A DNA stretch of 64,000 nt from Idiomarina xiamenensis 10-D-4 (GCF_000299895.1 NZ_AMRG01000008.1:62001-126000), one strand, 5' to 3'. Positions 11,109 to 22,380 are shown, counted from the first letter of the stretch. Translations and numbers: made by a program. The notes: generated by a model from the sequence alone, not told the origin.

Positions 11109-12221
11109 TTACTCCGCTCCGTTATAGCTCACGCGATAAACCACGCCAGCATAATCATCTGATATTAATAAACTGCCGTCTGCTAGCTCTAGTAACGCCA
11201 CAGGACGACCCCAAACCTCTTCACCGGGTTGTAACCAGCCTTCAATAAAAGGTTTGTAAGCGGTCACTTTGCCATCTTCAACTTGAGCCATCTTGACGCG
11301 ATAACCGATCTTCTCAGAACGGTTCCATGAGCCATGCTCGGCGATAAAGGCACCACGATATTGCTCTGGGAAGCTATCCCCGTCATAAAAATGCATACCT
11401 AAAGGCGCCACATGCGGGCCTAACTTCGCCACCGGCGGCTCATAATCGCTCGCTTGTTTGCCTTTACCGAACTCAGGATCGGCAACGTCACCCTCGTGAA
11501 AATAAGGGTAACCAAAGTGCATACCCTCTTCAGGCGCGCGGTTTAGTTCGCAATAAGGTGTATTATCACCCATCATATCGCGACCGTTGTCGGTGAAGTA
11601 AAACACCCCGGTTTGCGGGTGCCAATCAAAACCAACGCTATTACGTACACCTTTAGCGTAGACTTCATAGCCGCTGCCATCTTTTGCCACTTTCAAAATG
11701 CTGGCGTAGGGTTCATCTTCGTCACAAATATTACAAGGCGCGCCTACCGGTACGTAAAGGTGCCCGTCTGGACCGAAATCAATGTACTTCCAACCGTGAT
11801 GGCGATCATCCGGAAGCTGGTCGAAGAAAATGCTGTAAGCCAACTCGTCGCCGCCTTGCAGTTGCTGCTCGATGTTTTCATAGCGGCGAATTTGATTGAC
11901 CTCAGCCACATACAAATCGCCGTCATGGTAAGTCAATCCCGATGGCATATATAGTTCACTGCCGATCACGCGTTTACGATCAGGCTTGCCATCGCCATCA
12001 GTATCTAATACCGCGTACACATCGCCTTTATCGCGAGTACCAATAAACAAGGTACCGTTATTACCCAACGCCATTTGCCGCGCATTCTCGACATCGTCGA
12101 CATAAACTTCGATGGCAAAGCCATCAGGCAGGGTTAACTTGTCTAGCGGCAACTCGCTCGTTTGCGCCTGAGCCGTCGCTGAAGTCAGCGCCGTAAAGGC
12201 CATCAATGGTAAGCAACGCAT
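11109..12221 (-). CDS. Exported PQQ-dependent sugar dehydrogenase-like protein
   Basis: Predicted periplasmic beta-propeller related to soluble aldose/sorbosone dehydrogenases of the PQQ type. After a signal peptide of about 20 residues (ending TAQAQ) come [27 protein letters not shown], a calcium-like loop DTDGDGKPD, the Cys pair in PCNICDED and the C-terminal [14 protein letters not shown] and LLISDDYAG. These match the family; substrate and cofactor use are not shown. ATG 12221 is preceded by GAGGAG; an in-frame TTG lies 15 bases further upstream. It sits between parE and parC on the same strand, only 7 bases before parC. Confidence 0.85.
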   Translation of the reverse strand: MRCLPLMAFTALTSATAQAQTSELPLDKLTLPDGFAIEVYVDDVENARQMALGNNGTLFIGTRDKGDVYAVLDTDGDGKPDRKRVIGSELYMPSGLTYHDGDLYVAEVNQIRRYENIEQQLQGGDELAYSIFFDQLPDDRHHGWKYIDFGPDGHLYVPVGAPCNICDEDEPYASILKVAKDGSGYEVYAKGVRNSVGFDWHPQTGVFYFTDNGRDMMGDNTPYCELNRAPEEGMHFGYPYFHEGDVADPEFGKGKQASDYEPPVAKLGPHVAPLGMHFYDGDSFPEQYRGAFIAEHGSWNRSEKIGYRVKMAQVEDGKVTAYKPFIEGWLQPGEEVWGRPVALLELADGSLLISDDYAGVVYRVSYNGAE

Positions 12222-12299
12222 GTTATATCTCCTCAATTGATTTATCTTGAATACGTCATTGGTAACACTTAACTAAGGTAACCAACGTAGCGAGCTTGT

Positions 12300-14243
<1,944 letters not shown>

Positions 14244-14327
14244 CTAACGAATTCAGCGCCGCACAAAGCAAGCGCTGGAAATTACTGCCAATGTACAATT
14301 AAGTGCTGCCGTTTTGAAGTCGTATCG

Positions 14328-14344
14328 GGTGACTTTTTGTCACC
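14328..14344. repeat. Perfect inverted repeat at the 3' end of yqiA
   Basis: GGTGAC and GTCACC flank five T (14334-14338), ending one base from the yqiA stop. On the yqiA strand it is not followed by a T tract, so it is more likely an mRNA 3'-end or processing hairpin than a full terminator. Confidence 0.5.
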
Positions 14345-14345
14345 T

Positions 14346-14930
14346 TTAGGGAGCACTGAAAAAACGCTGTAGCGCCGGTAAATAACGAGAGAACCCAGCA
14401 AACCGGTGATTGCCGCCGGCTTCGATAGTCAATCGCTGGTGCCGGTAAAAACTGGCAGCCAGTCGATAATCTAGGGTTTCGTCGCCGCGCTGCAATAGCA
14501 CCCATAATTCAGCGTCATCACGTAATTCTGTCTGCATCTGCCGTAAGCCGTCAAGGTCGGCTTGTTGCAAATGATAACGTTCACCACTATACGGATGAAT
14601 ACGCTCGCCCGCATAGTGTTGCAATAGTTGTGCGGGATACACGGCGGGATTGATCAAAAGTGCTCGACAAGCCAGTTGCGATGCTAGCCAGTGCGCCCAA
14701 AAGCCGCCCAGCGAACTCCCCACAATACCGCTAATCGGTGTTTGTCGGTGTTGTTCAACCAATCCCATAAGTAATTCGCGAGTCGCCGTGACCGTAGCGG
14801 GTATTGCGGGTACTTGATAACAGCGCGCCAGACTTTGCTCACTCGTCAGTTGTTGACGCAGAAAGTCACCAACCAACACGGCCTTTTCTGACGCCGGTGA
14901 ACTCTCAAAACCGTGTAAATATAACCACAT
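14346..14930 (-). CDS. yqiA: Esterase YqiA
   Basis: Small alpha/beta hydrolase (194 residues) of the YqiA/UPF0227 family, reported in E. coli to have acyl-CoA and palmitoyl esterase activity. It opens MWLYLHGFESSPASEKA, has the nucleophile elbow G-S-S-L-G-G at 71-76 with Ser73, and a C-terminal GGNHRF that provides the catalytic His. No signal peptide. The start codon lies one base after the yqiB stop, so translation is coupled. In E. coli cpdA sits between these genes; here it is absent. A 153-base gap separates it from parE. Confidence 0.92.
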   Translation of the reverse strand: MWLYLHGFESSPASEKAVLVGDFLRQQLTSEQSLARCYQVPAIPATVTATRELLMGLVEQHRQTPISGIVGSSLGGFWAHWLASQLACRALLINPAVYPAQLLQHYAGERIHPYSGERYHLQQADLDGLRQMQTELRDDAELWVLLQRGDETLDYRLAASFYRHQRLTIEAGGNHRFAGFSRYLPALQRFFSAP

Positions 14931-14931
14931 A

Positions 14932-15363
14932 TTAATTAAAGGCGAGTGCCACGTTACTGCGTCCCATACGCTGGCAAAGCGTCAGCCAGTCGCGCAAAAA
15001 GCGATTAACCTGATGTTTCTCGTCGGCTTGGTGCATGGCCGGATTGGGTTGTTGGTATCTCGCTTGTAAGCGCCGAATTCCTTGATTACCAATTACTTCA
15101 GCCATGCGCACATCATGATATAAGCGCACCTCGATAGTGGCCGACAGCCAACCCGCTTCTGGCTTCACCTGACGTATTTTGACATCGGTAGTGAAACGCG
15201 CGCTATCGGTCACCTGCAATTGATAACTTAACTGCTCACCGACATGAATTTGTTGGCCATCACCGACATTTAAGGTAGCCGGCAACAAACCCAGCATCGC
15301 TGCGTAATTACGCTCGGCGAGCTGCTGTAAGGCAGATAAATCGACGCTATACGACTTGCGCAA
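14932..15363 (-). CDS. yqiB: DUF1249 family protein YqiB
   Basis: Conserved gammaproteobacterial protein of unknown function (143 residues). It contains the family's VRLYHDVRMAEV and the C-terminal DEKHQVNRFLRDWL. The start is TTG at 15363, with GAGGAG seven bases upstream; no in-frame ATG fits, so TTG initiation decides the N-terminus (MRKSYSVDL). It lies between nudF (26 bases upstream) and yqiA, as in the E. coli nudF-yqiB cluster. Cytosolic, no membrane segments. Confidence 0.9.
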   Translation of the reverse strand: MRKSYSVDLSALQQLAERNYAAMLGLLPATLNVGDGQQIHVGEQLSYQLQVTDSARFTTDVKIRQVKPEAGWLSATIEVRLYHDVRMAEVIGNQGIRRLQARYQQPNPAMHQADEKHQVNRFLRDWLTLCQRMGRSNVALAFN

Positions 15364-15389
15364 ATCAATTCTCCTCGTTACCTTTTGCT

Positions 15390-16004
15390 TCAGGTTTCAC
15401 TCAGGACGCTCAGTTGCTGGCGGTGTAATTGCAACCATTGTAGCGCAATCACACTGGCAGCGTTGTCTATTTTCCCATCAGCCAGCAAAGATTCAACCTC
15501 ACGGCGCGCTAGCACATGCACGCGAATATCCTCGTTTTCATCGTCCAGACCGGCAAAATCAGCAGCTTGCGAGGTGTCGACAATACCGACATAGACATGC
15601 ACGCGCTCGCTCATTCCGCCTGGACTGGATAGATAACTCAACGCCGGCACTAATCGCTGCGCGGTCAAACCGGCCTCCTCATGCAGTTCACGATGGGCAA
15701 CCGCCTCGATGCTGTCATCTTTATCCTCAACCATGCCCGCCACAAACTCTAATAGCCAAGGGGTATCGCTGGTACGCAAAGCACCGACACGGAACTGTTC
15801 CAACAGCACAATTTCATCGCGCTTAGGATCATACGGCAATACCACCACAGCATTACCGCGCTCCATCAATTCACGGTCAATCGGCTGAGTCCAGCCGCCG
15901 GCAAACAGCCGGTGCCGTAAACGATAGCTATATGTCGACAAGAATCCTTGGTAGCGTGGCGTAACGGCTTCGATATCGACGTCTTTTTTTGTAAATTTTT
16001 GCAC
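15390..16004 (-). CDS. nudF: ADP-ribose pyrophosphatase NudF
   Basis: Nudix hydrolase splitting ADP-ribose to AMP and ribose 5-phosphate. The 204-residue product matches E. coli NudF, including ETPWLLE-like DTPWLLEFVAGM, the SPGGMSERVHVYVG loop and KIDNAASVIALQWLQLH at the C-terminus. The Nudix core RELHEEAGL is present, but there are 14 rather than 13 residues between the first Gly and the RE pair, and the usual Glu of GX5E reads Asp. Start is GTG 16004 with GAGG upstream. First gene of the leftward nudF-yqiB-yqiA cluster, divergent from tolC. Confidence 0.93.
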   Translation of the reverse strand: MQKFTKKDVDIEAVTPRYQGFLSTYSYRLRHRLFAGGWTQPIDRELMERGNAVVVLPYDPKRDEIVLLEQFRVGALRTSDTPWLLEFVAGMVEDKDDSIEAVAHRELHEEAGLTAQRLVPALSYLSSPGGMSERVHVYVGIVDTSQAADFAGLDDENEDIRVHVLARREVESLLADGKIDNAASVIALQWLQLHRQQLSVLSET

Positions 16005-16085
16005 CTAATTCCTCACTTTGTCGTAGAGTAGGCGTTAACTGACGCATTAACGTTTACCCAGCGGCTGTCAGCAACATATATTCTG

Positions 16086-16101
16086 TTACACTCTGGTGTA
16101 A
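16086..16101. promoter_or_regulatory. Inverted repeat in the nudF-tolC divergent region
   Basis: TTACAC, four bases, GTGTAA: a perfect 6-bp dyad 82 bases upstream of nudF and about 150 bases upstream of tolC. Its form is that of an operator half-site pair, but I cannot name a regulator. Confidence 0.35.
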
Positions 16102-16250
16102 ATTCTTACTAACTTTACCTTACGACATGACGTCTAAATAGGTAAACTCAAGGTTAAGCTGGTAATCATTCAGCCGTGTATGTAAAATACAGGCTCAGAT
16201 TTTGAACAGTCCACGATTCGAATATTGCAATAAAAGGGATACGGTTGACG

Positions 16251-17636
16251 ATGAAAAAGCATTTCTTATCCGTAGTAATTGGCCTCGCGGTCAGCGCAGG
16301 AAGCTTCAGCGCAAGCGCGGACAACTTAGCAGACATTTATCAATTAGCACTTAAACACGATCCCCAGTTGTTGCAAGCTGAAGCCCAGCGTCGCGCAGCT
16401 CAGAAGAACGTGGACATCGCCAACGCGAGTTTCTGGCCACAAATTCAGGGTCAAGCCGGTTACGCGCGCAGCAAGCAAGAAAGTGCTCAGGCTAACGATC
16501 AAGGTAACCTGTTCGTGTTTGAACGCGAAAGTGACGGCTGGGACGCGCAGATTCAATTAAGCCAAACCTTATTTAATATGGGTGTTTGGGAGCAGTCTGA
16601 CATCGCTGAAAAACAAGCCTATCAAGCCGAAGTCAGTTACTACAATGCTAAGCAACAGCTGATGTTACGTGTGGTAAATGCTTACTTTACCGTACTACAA
16701 CGTAAAGATGACTTGTCTTTCGCCACCGCCGAAAAACGTGCCATCGAACGTCAGTTAGAACAAACCAAGCAACGTTTCTCGGTCGGCTTGACCGCTATCA
16801 CCGATGTGCATGAAGCGCAGGCACAGTTCGATAGCGCAGTCGCTGCCGAAATTCAGGCGCAGAACGCCGTCGAAGTTGCACGTGAGAGCCTACGCGAGAT
16901 CACCGGTCAATATCACCGTTCGTTGGCATCACTAGACACCGATAAGTTCTCTCCGGTATCGCCAAGCCCGGCAACCGTTGACTCTTGGATCAAGTTAGCC
17001 GAAGAAAAAAGCTTAACCTTGATGGTCGAGCGCGTCACCCTAGATATCGCTGAGCAGCAAATCGATTTAGCTAAGTCAGGCCATTACCCAACGGTCAGCT
17101 TGGACGCCAGTTATGGCACATCGGATATGACCAGCACCATCAGTTCTGAGGGTGTGGAGAACGAGACTAACTTGCCACGTTTGGATTCTCAGTCGATTGG
17201 TATCAACTTAAACGTGCCAATTTTCAGTGGTTTCCGTACCACCGCAGAAACCGAACAAGCACGTGAAAATTACGTCGCCGCTAGCGAAGAACTCGAGCGT
17301 GTGCGTCGTAGCGTTGAGCGTGAAGTCCGTACCGCGTTTTATGATGTGGTCGCGTCGATGTCGAGCATCAAAGCACTGGAACAAGCTGTGGTCTCGGCTG
17401 AAAGCGCGTTAAAAGCTACACAAGCCGGTTTCGAAGTCGGTACACGTACCATTGTCGACGTGTTACAAAGCACTCGTAACTTGTTTAACGCACGTCGTAA
17501 TTTATCCGAAGCGCGTTATGGCTACATTCGTCAAATCCTGACGCTGAAACAGCAATCAGGCAACATTGAAGAACGTGACTTAATTGCCATTAGTCAAAGC
17601 TTAAGCGAAAACGCCCAAGGCACAGCGGCTGAATAA
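16251..17636 (+). CDS. tolC: Outer membrane channel TolC
   Basis: Trimeric outer-membrane exit duct for RND pumps and type I secretion. The 461-residue product has a signal peptide of about 23 residues ending ASA, then two repeats of the outer-membrane efflux fold: first repeat with QRFSVGLTAITDVHEAQAQFDSA, second with GFEVGTRTIVDVLQSTRNLFNARRNL. The C-terminal tail is shorter than in E. coli. ATG 16251 is used; a TTG at 16245 is better spaced from AAGGG and could be the true start, adding two residues. Divergent from nudF, as in E. coli, and followed by its own terminator. Confidence 0.96.
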   Translation: MKKHFLSVVIGLAVSAGSFSASADNLADIYQLALKHDPQLLQAEAQRRAAQKNVDIANASFWPQIQGQAGYARSKQESAQANDQGNLFVFERESDGWDAQIQLSQTLFNMGVWEQSDIAEKQAYQAEVSYYNAKQQLMLRVVNAYFTVLQRKDDLSFATAEKRAIERQLEQTKQRFSVGLTAITDVHEAQAQFDSAVAAEIQAQNAVEVARESLREITGQYHRSLASLDTDKFSPVSPSPATVDSWIKLAEEKSLTLMVERVTLDIAEQQIDLAKSGHYPTVSLDASYGTSDMTSTISSEGVENETNLPRLDSQSIGINLNVPIFSGFRTTAETEQARENYVAASEELERVRRSVEREVRTAFYDVVASMSSIKALEQAVVSAESALKATQAGFEVGTRTIVDVLQSTRNLFNARRNLSEARYGYIRQILTLKQQSGNIEERDLIAISQSLSENAQGTAAE

Positions 17637-17653
17637 GCTTAGATATGCTTAAC

Positions 17654-17677
17654 AAGGCGCCTATCGGCGCCTTTTTT
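17654..17677 (+). terminator. tolC intrinsic terminator
   Basis: Stem AAGGCGCC/GGCGCCTT (17654-17661 and 17666-17673) with a TATC loop and six T. Confidence 0.92.
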
Positions 17678-17762
17678 AATACTGCCATCACCGATAGCAA
17701 CTGGAGCCTAGGGCCTGGATCGGCTACCATACAGGCAGTTAACAAGATGTAGGTTATCCGCT

Positions 17763-18689
17763 GTGATCAATAAACCACGCTTCAGCATCAACTTATTAGC
17801 GCCCAAATACTGGCTGACTTGGCTTGGCGTTATTATTCTATATGTCATTTCATGGCTACCCTACCGCTTACAAATCGGCTTAGGCAAAGGTTTAGGTTTG
17901 CTGTTTTATAAACTGGTACCCAAACGTGCCGACATAGCTCGCCGTAACCTTAGCCTGTCATTTCCCGACAAGTCTCACAGCGACATCGAGACCATGACCC
18001 GCGAGAACATGATCAATACCGGTATCGCCTTTTTTGAGACCGGTATGGCGTGGTGGTGGCCGACTTGGCGCGTAAAGCGCAAAATGCATGTGCACAACTT
18101 GCATTATGTCGAGCAAGCCCAAGCTGAAGGCAAAGGCATTTTAATGCTGTTATTCCACTTCCTCAGCTTAGAAATGCAAGCGCGTATTCAAGGTTACATT
18201 TGCCCCGGTGTCGGTTTATACCGGCCACACAACAATGCCGTTATGGAATTTCTACAAACCCGTGGCCGCGCTCGCGCCAACAAATATATGGTGAAACGCA
18301 CCGATGTTCGTGGCATGCTAAAAGCCTTACGCGGTGGTGATATTTGCGGTTACTTACCCGATCAGGATTATGGTCGTAAGCGCTCGGTGTTTGTGCCCTT
18401 TTTCGCTGTCCCCGACGCTAGCACCACTACCGGTACAGCGATGTTTGCGGGCGCCGCCAATTGCGCCGTGATACCGACCTCGTGTAAACGACGCGAAGAC
18501 TACAGCGGCTACGATCTGGTTTATTATCCACCGTTAAGCGAGTTTCCAAGCGGTGATGATGAGCTCGATGCGCGACAGGTCAATCAAGCGGTAGAGACCG
18601 CGATCATGCACGCGCCAACGCAGTATTTATGGGTACACCGACGTTTTAAAACACGGCCGCAAGAAGATATGGACGATTATTACCGCTGA
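17763..18689 (+). CDS. Lipid A biosynthesis acyltransferase (LpxL/LpxM family)
   Basis: Inner-membrane acyltransferase that adds a secondary acyl chain to Kdo-lipid A. The 308-residue product has an N-terminal membrane anchor (about residues 16-34), the catalytic HX4E dyad at His132/Glu137 (HFLSLE), the same numbering as E. coli LpxL, and the later DQDYG motif and MFAGAANCAVIPT segment of the family. Start is GTG 17763; a weak AGG lies upstream. I cannot tell from sequence whether it transfers laurate, myristate or another chain. It sits alone after the tolC terminator, followed 57 bases later by a TcpQ-like gene. Confidence 0.9.
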   Translation: MINKPRFSINLLAPKYWLTWLGVIILYVISWLPYRLQIGLGKGLGLLFYKLVPKRADIARRNLSLSFPDKSHSDIETMTRENMINTGIAFFETGMAWWWPTWRVKRKMHVHNLHYVEQAQAEGKGILMLLFHFLSLEMQARIQGYICPGVGLYRPHNNAVMEFLQTRGRARANKYMVKRTDVRGMLKALRGGDICGYLPDQDYGRKRSVFVPFFAVPDASTTTGTAMFAGAANCAVIPTSCKRREDYSGYDLVYYPPLSEFPSGDDELDARQVNQAVETAIMHAPTQYLWVHRRFKTRPQEDMDDYYR

Positions 18690-18746
18690 TAAAGCGTTGT
18701 AGATGGGTAATAATTCTGCAAAGTACTTTGTTCAGGAGTTAGCCCA

Positions 18747-19499
18747 ATGCCACGGTCACGTTCGACTAAACGACAGCAGCCGCCTAAGAAAGCGCTCAAC
18801 GGCACACACTGGTTTTTAATACTATTTATCGTGCTGATAGGCGGCTTATTATTGTTCTTCCGTGAGCAGTTGTTCACCGGTTACAACACCGGCAATACCG
18901 TCACTGGCTCCGGCTTTGCCAAACGCAGCGCCTTTCAGCAAACCTCCATCGATAACATGCAAAATAATATCTCACGGTTTTTTGCAGGTATCACCAGTAG
19001 CCTATTTCCCGGTGACCACGAAGATAGTATTTACGTAATTGAATTGACCCGCTCAAACAAGTCTCTCGGCCAAGTCTTGGCTAACCTCACCAGTGATAAC
19101 CCATTAGTCGGCGACTGGCGTGGTGAGCGCGACCAATTTTGGTTTATGGAAAATGATACCGTCAAGCAACGCTTAGAGAGCATCGCGCGTCAACGCGACA
19201 TTAACTTCATTTGGTGGTTGGACAGAGATTACGTGGTGAAATCGGCGTTCCAAATCGACGACACCTTTACCGGTGCCATCGACCGCGTGGCGCGTACCGT
19301 CAATCATGATTTTATGGATAACATCAACGCCTATTTATGTTCTACACAGCGGGCGCTAGTGATCAGCGACGAACAAGCTGCCGAGCAATTACCCAGCAAC
19401 TGTTATGCCGTAGGTCAAGCAGCCAACGCCAACACAGACACCGACGTCGATGAGCAAACCGATGAACAACCATTGCCAAACCTACGACAACAGCAATGA
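18747..19499 (+). CDS. TcpQ-like membrane-anchored protein
   Basis: A 250-residue protein with a basic, Pro-rich cytoplasmic tip (KRQQPPKKALNG), one membrane segment (about residues 23-39) and an exported domain. The C-terminal part (DTVKQRLESIARQRDINFIWWLDRD in two blocks, then FTGAIDRVARTVNHDF and CSTQRALVISD) resembles the TcpQ/PilN-secretin N-domain-like fold found in pilus and secretion accessory proteins. Two Cys (in YLCST and SNCYAV) could form a disulfide. AGGAG precedes the ATG. It overlaps the convergent glnE 3' end by 18 bases. The family call is tentative; no function is claimed. Confidence 0.6.
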   Translation: MPRSRSTKRQQPPKKALNGTHWFLILFIVLIGGLLLFFREQLFTGYNTGNTVTGSGFAKRSAFQQTSIDNMQNNISRFFAGITSSLFPGDHEDSIYVIELTRSNKSLGQVLANLTSDNPLVGDWRGERDQFWFMENDTVKQRLESIARQRDINFIWWLDRDYVVKSAFQIDDTFTGAIDRVARTVNHDFMDNINAYLCSTQRALVISDEQAAEQLPSNCYAVGQAANANTDTDVDEQTDEQPLPNLRQQQ

Positions 19500-22376
19500 C
19501 TGCCAAATACGCTCTACCGCACGCCGTTCGGCGTTAAAGTCGTTAGTGGTTAACGCCGGCTGTTCTTGCAACGCCAACTGATGGGCTTCAGCACGTAAAC
19601 TCTGGTAGGCGGTGATCAAGTCCTGCGCTTGTTGTAGCGTTAATAATCCCACTTCTTGTGCCGCAGTCAGTACCCGAATATTATCGGTGTAAGTGGTTAA
19701 CGACGGCTGCTCGTGGCTATGCGCCAACACCAAGTATTGGGCAATAAATTCAATATCGGTAATGCCACCCGCGTCTTGTTTTAGATCAAACTGTTCGGTC
19801 GCGGTCTGGCCGTGAGTTGCCAGCGGTCGCCGCTGCTGGTTAGGCCGTAAGTGTTCGCGCATTTTCTCGCGCATGTCGAGGATCTCTTGCCGCAACACCT
19901 TGAGTTGTCGCGGTTGTTGTAGCATCGCCGCACGAATGACTTTAAGCCGCTCGGCTAATTGTCGGCAACCAAATACCGTACGTACCCGTACCAGTGCTTG
20001 CTGCTCCCAAGTCCAGGCGTCCTCTTTCAAATAGCGGGCATAACTGTCTAGCTGGGTTACCAATAAACCGGCTTGTCCCGATGGCCGTAACCGTAAATCA
20101 ACCTCGTACAGTACGCCACTCATGGTACGAGTGGTGAATAAGTGCAGAATGCGTTGTGCTAAGCGCAAATAAAACTGTTGTACTTCCAGCGGTCGCGCGC
20201 CGTCGGTTTGCTGCTGATAATCGGCGTCACACACAAAAACCAGATCCAAATCCGAACCATAACCAAGCTCAATACCACCTAGTTTGCCGTATGCCAGCAC
20301 CGCGAAACCGGTGTCTTCAAGGTTACGTCCCGGCGGCACGCCGTGCTTTTGCTGTAACTGCTGCCATGCTAGCTGCACAACCAGGGCGATGACAGCCTCG
20401 GCAAGCGCACTTAAGTGATCGCTAACCTTCATTAACGGCACCGCACCACTGATGTCAGCCGCCGCAATTTTTAGCTGTAACGCCTGCTTAGCTTGACGCA
20501 GTACATCCATTTGCACTTCTAAATCTTGCTCAGGAATACGCACTAAATAATCGTTCAACAGGCGCTCGTAATCATCTAATGCGGGCAACTGATACAGGTG
20601 CTGCGGGTCGATTAACTCGTCCAACAGGATCGGAAAATGTGCTAATTGATGAGCAATCCATGAGCTAGCGGCACAGAGTTTAACCAGTTGTTCACGGGCG
20701 CCGGGATTTTCCACCAAGAGTTCTACATATGCGGTACGGCTCATGATCGCCTTGAGTACGGCAAATACTCGTTGTAACAACTCCGGCGCCTGCTGTTGTA
20801 GTAAAATTCGGTCCAGCAGTAACGGCACTAAAGTGGCCATAGCTTTGCGTCCGCGCGGACCTGAGCCACGTCGACGTGCCTCTTCACGGAGCACACTGAC
20901 CTGCTTCCAAATGGCTTCGCCATCCTGCACGCCCTGACCGCTCAAGATGTCTAGTGCCGCTTCCTCTTCCAGCATGTCTTGCCAAAGCACTTGCCATTGG
21001 CTGTCTTGTTCTTCGCTGGTATCGGGAGCGTCGCCAATCACCTGTTGAAAAGTGCCATGTACACGCGCCATGTGCGCGTCGATACAGCTCATTAACTGTG
21101 ACCATTGCGAGCACTGATAAAGCACTAATAAGCGCTGCCGGTTGTCATCGTCTGCCGGTAGTGTCTGCGTCTGCTGATCATCGATTTGCTGCAAATGATG
21201 CTCTAATTTACGCAAAAATTCATAACTTTCACGTAAATTAGCAACAGTTTCAGGCTCTAGTAAATTCAGTTCAGCGATTTCAGTTAACGCTTGATAAAGC
21301 GAGCGTGTTTGTAATCGTCGCTCACGGCCACCTCGGATCAGCTGAAATGATTGGGCGATAAATTCAATTTCGCGGATCCCACCTTGACCGAGCTTTATGT
21401 TGTCGCGTAAACCCTGCCGGCGCGCTTCTTGACTGATCAATACCTTCATTTTGCGCAGCGCTTCAATCGCACTGAAATCGATGTAGCGTCGATAAACGAA
21501 GGGACGAAGCAAGTCATCAAGCTGCTGCTGATAATCACCACAGGGATTAATTAGCCGCGCTTTGACCATCGCATAACGCTCCCAATCGCGGCCCTGCTCT
21601 TGATAATAGTGTTCAATGGCAGCCATGCTTGCCACCAGCGGACCTGACTGGCCAAACGGCCGCAAACGCATATCAACGCGAAACACTTGACCGTCGCCGG
21701 TTTGCTGATCTAGCGCGGCTATCAACGCTTGCGCCAAGCGCGTAAAAAATACGCTGTGCTCGGTGCGCTTACCGCGTTCGCTGGTGACTTCACCCTGCTC
21801 TGGATAGACAAAGATAAGGTCAATATCGGATGAGAAGTTAAGTTCGCGCCCACCCAGTTTGCCCATGCCGAGTACCAACAGCGGCTGCGCCTCGCCGGTA
21901 CTCAAACTAGGGCTGCCGTAGCGTTGGCAAAAACGGCGATAGTGCCAGTCTAAGGCTTGTTGGATCATGGCATCGGCTATCGCGGTATAATGTGCCAATG
22001 AGTCAGCTAAGGCTAATTCCCCCGCCATGTCGAGAGCGGCCAAATAGCCCATCCAGCGCTGGCGATACTGACGTAATAGGCGCTGTAGGCTCTTCTCGTC
22101 GTGACACTCTGCCAGTTCGCGCTGTAAAGTCGTTGCATAGCGGTCAGGCGAGTTCAGCTGCGGCCAGCATTGTTCGACTAATTCAGCAAAAGGCTGCGCC
22201 TGTTGCTCGGTCACTCGCGCCAAAAAGGGACTGAGGGATAACAGTTGTTGCCACTGCTGCTGGCGTGCCTGTGGCCAGCTTGCCACAGTATCCGCTTGCT
22301 CGCACCAGCGTTGCCAAGCAAGTTGCGCAGCTTGCTGCTGATGTTCTGACATGGGTGATGGTGCTGCCGTTACCAT
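19482..22376 (-). CDS. glnE: Bifunctional glutamine synthetase adenylyltransferase/deadenylase
   Basis: Controls glutamine synthetase by adding or removing AMP in response to PII. The 964-residue product has the two nucleotidyltransferase domains in order, with GMGKLGGRELNFSSDIDL near the N-terminus and AYGKLGGIELGYGSDLDL in the C-terminal half, each containing the DXD metal pair, plus the helical PII-responsive regions. Start ATG 22376 follows the ygiF stop by four bases; an in-frame GTG overlaps ygiF and an ATG at 22352 is also possible. No clear ribosome site is visible, which fits coupling to ygiF. Confidence 0.95.
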   Translation of the reverse strand: MVTAAPSPMSEHQQQAAQLAWQRWCEQADTVASWPQARQQQWQQLLSLSPFLARVTEQQAQPFAELVEQCWPQLNSPDRYATTLQRELAECHDEKSLQRLLRQYRQRWMGYLAALDMAGELALADSLAHYTAIADAMIQQALDWHYRRFCQRYGSPSLSTGEAQPLLVLGMGKLGGRELNFSSDIDLIFVYPEQGEVTSERGKRTEHSVFFTRLAQALIAALDQQTGDGQVFRVDMRLRPFGQSGPLVASMAAIEHYYQEQGRDWERYAMVKARLINPCGDYQQQLDDLLRPFVYRRYIDFSAIEALRKMKVLISQEARRQGLRDNIKLGQGGIREIEFIAQSFQLIRGGRERRLQTRSLYQALTEIAELNLLEPETVANLRESYEFLRKLEHHLQQIDDQQTQTLPADDDNRQRLLVLYQCSQWSQLMSCIDAHMARVHGTFQQVIGDAPDTSEEQDSQWQVLWQDMLEEEAALDILSGQGVQDGEAIWKQVSVLREEARRRGSGPRGRKAMATLVPLLLDRILLQQQAPELLQRVFAVLKAIMSRTAYVELLVENPGAREQLVKLCAASSWIAHQLAHFPILLDELIDPQHLYQLPALDDYERLLNDYLVRIPEQDLEVQMDVLRQAKQALQLKIAAADISGAVPLMKVSDHLSALAEAVIALVVQLAWQQLQQKHGVPPGRNLEDTGFAVLAYGKLGGIELGYGSDLDLVFVCDADYQQQTDGARPLEVQQFYLRLAQRILHLFTTRTMSGVLYEVDLRLRPSGQAGLLVTQLDSYARYLKEDAWTWEQQALVRVRTVFGCRQLAERLKVIRAAMLQQPRQLKVLRQEILDMREKMREHLRPNQQRRPLATHGQTATEQFDLKQDAGGITDIEFIAQYLVLAHSHEQPSLTTYTDNIRVLTAAQEVGLLTLQQAQDLITAYQSLRAEAHQLALQEQPALTTNDFNAERRAVERIWQSLLLS

Positions 22377-22380
22377 AATA

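Noticed and set aside
18719-18730. 12-bp palindrome CAAAGTACTTTG before the TcpQ-like gene
   Set aside because: Isolated, not placed on a recognisable promoter; could be chance.
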